Both the position numbers and the translations under genes were made by a program. From positions 1 to 6,441 of the forward strand of contig JAUVCP010000133.1 in NCBI GenBank assembly GCA_030590765.1: a stretch of 6,441 nt of DNA, in the 5' to 3' direction. Numbering within the stretch: the stretch's first letter is position 1; every line of letters starts with the position of its first letter. Origin of the DNA: Flavobacteriaceae bacterium. Its GTDB lineage: Bacteria; Bacteroidota; Bacteroidia; Flavobacteriales; Flavobacteriaceae. The notes below the pieces were generated by a model. That model worked only from the letters and a program-made list of their open reading frames with translations, searched no databases and had not been told where the DNA came from. This document shows, piece by piece, positions 6,073 through 6,441 of this stretch.

Positions 6073-6441
6073 TTAAACCGCTACATCATTATCACGTAAA
6101 GCATCATTCAATGACGTTTTTTTATCGGTACTTTCTTTTCTTTTACCAATAATTAACGCACAAGGCACATTAAATTCACCTGCATTGAATTTTTTTGTAT
6201 AACTTCCTGGTATCACTACAGAACGAGAAGGAATAACTCCTTTAGTAATTACAGGTTTGTCACCTGTTACATCAATTATTTTTGTACTCATGGTTAACAC
6301 AACATTTGCACCTAAAACTGCTTCCTTTTCAACTCTTACCCCTTCAACTACGATACAGCGAGACCCTACAAAAACATTATCTTCAATAATTACCGGTGCA
6401 GCCTGTAAAGGCTCTAAAACACCACCAATACCAACACCTCC
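6073..6441 (-). CDS. dapD: 2,3,4,5-tetrahydropyridine-2,6-dicarboxylate N-succinyltransferase, C-terminal part (5' end beyond window)
   Basis: The last 122 codons and stop of DapD, which succinylates tetrahydrodipicolinate in the diaminopimelate/lysine pathway that feeds peptidoglycan. The frame is open to the right edge and begins GGVGIGGVLEPLQAAPVIIE, the strongly conserved DapD block of the left-handed parallel beta-helix. It continues with hexapeptide-repeat segments (DNVFVGSRCIVVEGV, EKEAVLGANVVL), the STKI motif and the C-terminal domain with PSRSVVIPGSYTKKF and CALIIGKRKESTDKKTSLN, as in Bacteroidota DapD. The ATG at 6298-6300 is internal (Met-Leu-Thr-Met-Ser-Thr-Lys), not the start. 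It is convergent with the halogenase-like gene, 36 bases apart, and has no functional link to the pigment genes; it most likely marks the cluster's outer border. Confidence 0.95.
   Translation of the reverse strand, partial: GGVGIGGVLEPLQAAPVIIEDNVFVGSRCIVVEGVRVEKEAVLGANVVLTMSTKIIDVTGDKPVITKGVIPSRSVVIPGSYTKKFNAGEFNVPCALIIGKRKESTDKKTSLNDALRDNDVAV

Noticed and set aside
6298..6300. ATG as start of a 75-residue protein on the minus strand
   Set aside because: The frame stays open to the window edge and the upstream part is conserved DapD sequence, so this Met is internal.
1..6441. Search by eye for tRNA, rRNA, CRISPR array, insertion sequence or riboswitch
   Set aside because: Nothing seen: nearly all bases are in well-supported coding genes and the gaps are 6 to 99 bases long.

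Overview
The window looks like an AT-rich chromosomal segment from a Bacteroidota bacterium, most likely a flavobacterium or close relative. The reasons are the codon use, the absence of clear Shine-Dalgarno sites, candidate Bacteroidota-type promoter elements (TTTG and TAnnTTTG), a WG-repeat exported protein, and a tyrosine ammonia-lyase that closely resembles, from memory, the Flavobacterium johnsoniae enzyme. The gene content fits one end of a flexirubin / aryl-polyene type pigment cluster. This is a known class of pathway. I see no wholly new system, but several details deserve checking.

Layout. Four genes run leftwards from about 4695 as a probable operon: tyrosine ammonia-lyase (3163-4695), a secreted WG-repeat protein (1962-3098), a FabG-like ketoreductase (1221-1952) and a beta-ketoacyl-ACP synthase (1-1214, running off the left edge with only its last few residues missing). 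The gaps are 64, 9 and 6 bases. Divergent from the lyase, across a 99-base promoter region that contains a perfect 12-base palindrome, a flavin-dependent halogenase-like gene reads rightwards (4795-6036). It ends 36 bases from the C-terminal part of dapD (6073-6441, minus strand, running off the right edge). dapD is a lysine/peptidoglycan housekeeping gene and probably marks the outer border of the pigment cluster.

How the genes could work together (inference from known aryl-polyene/flexirubin pathways). The lyase deaminates tyrosine to 4-coumarate, which serves as the aryl starter unit. The ketosynthase extends it with malonyl units on an acyl carrier protein, and the ketoreductase reduces each beta-keto group so that dehydration can give the conjugated polyene. 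The halogenase could chlorinate the phenolic ring. The role of the WG-repeat protein is unknown; its signal peptide places it outside the cytoplasm, away from the enzymes it is co-transcribed with. Other expected genes (carrier protein, dehydratase, CoA ligase, acyltransferase, dialkylresorcinol enzymes) would lie to the left of the window.

There is no tRNA, rRNA, CRISPR array, insertion sequence or non-coding stretch over 300 bases. The sequence is almost entirely coding.
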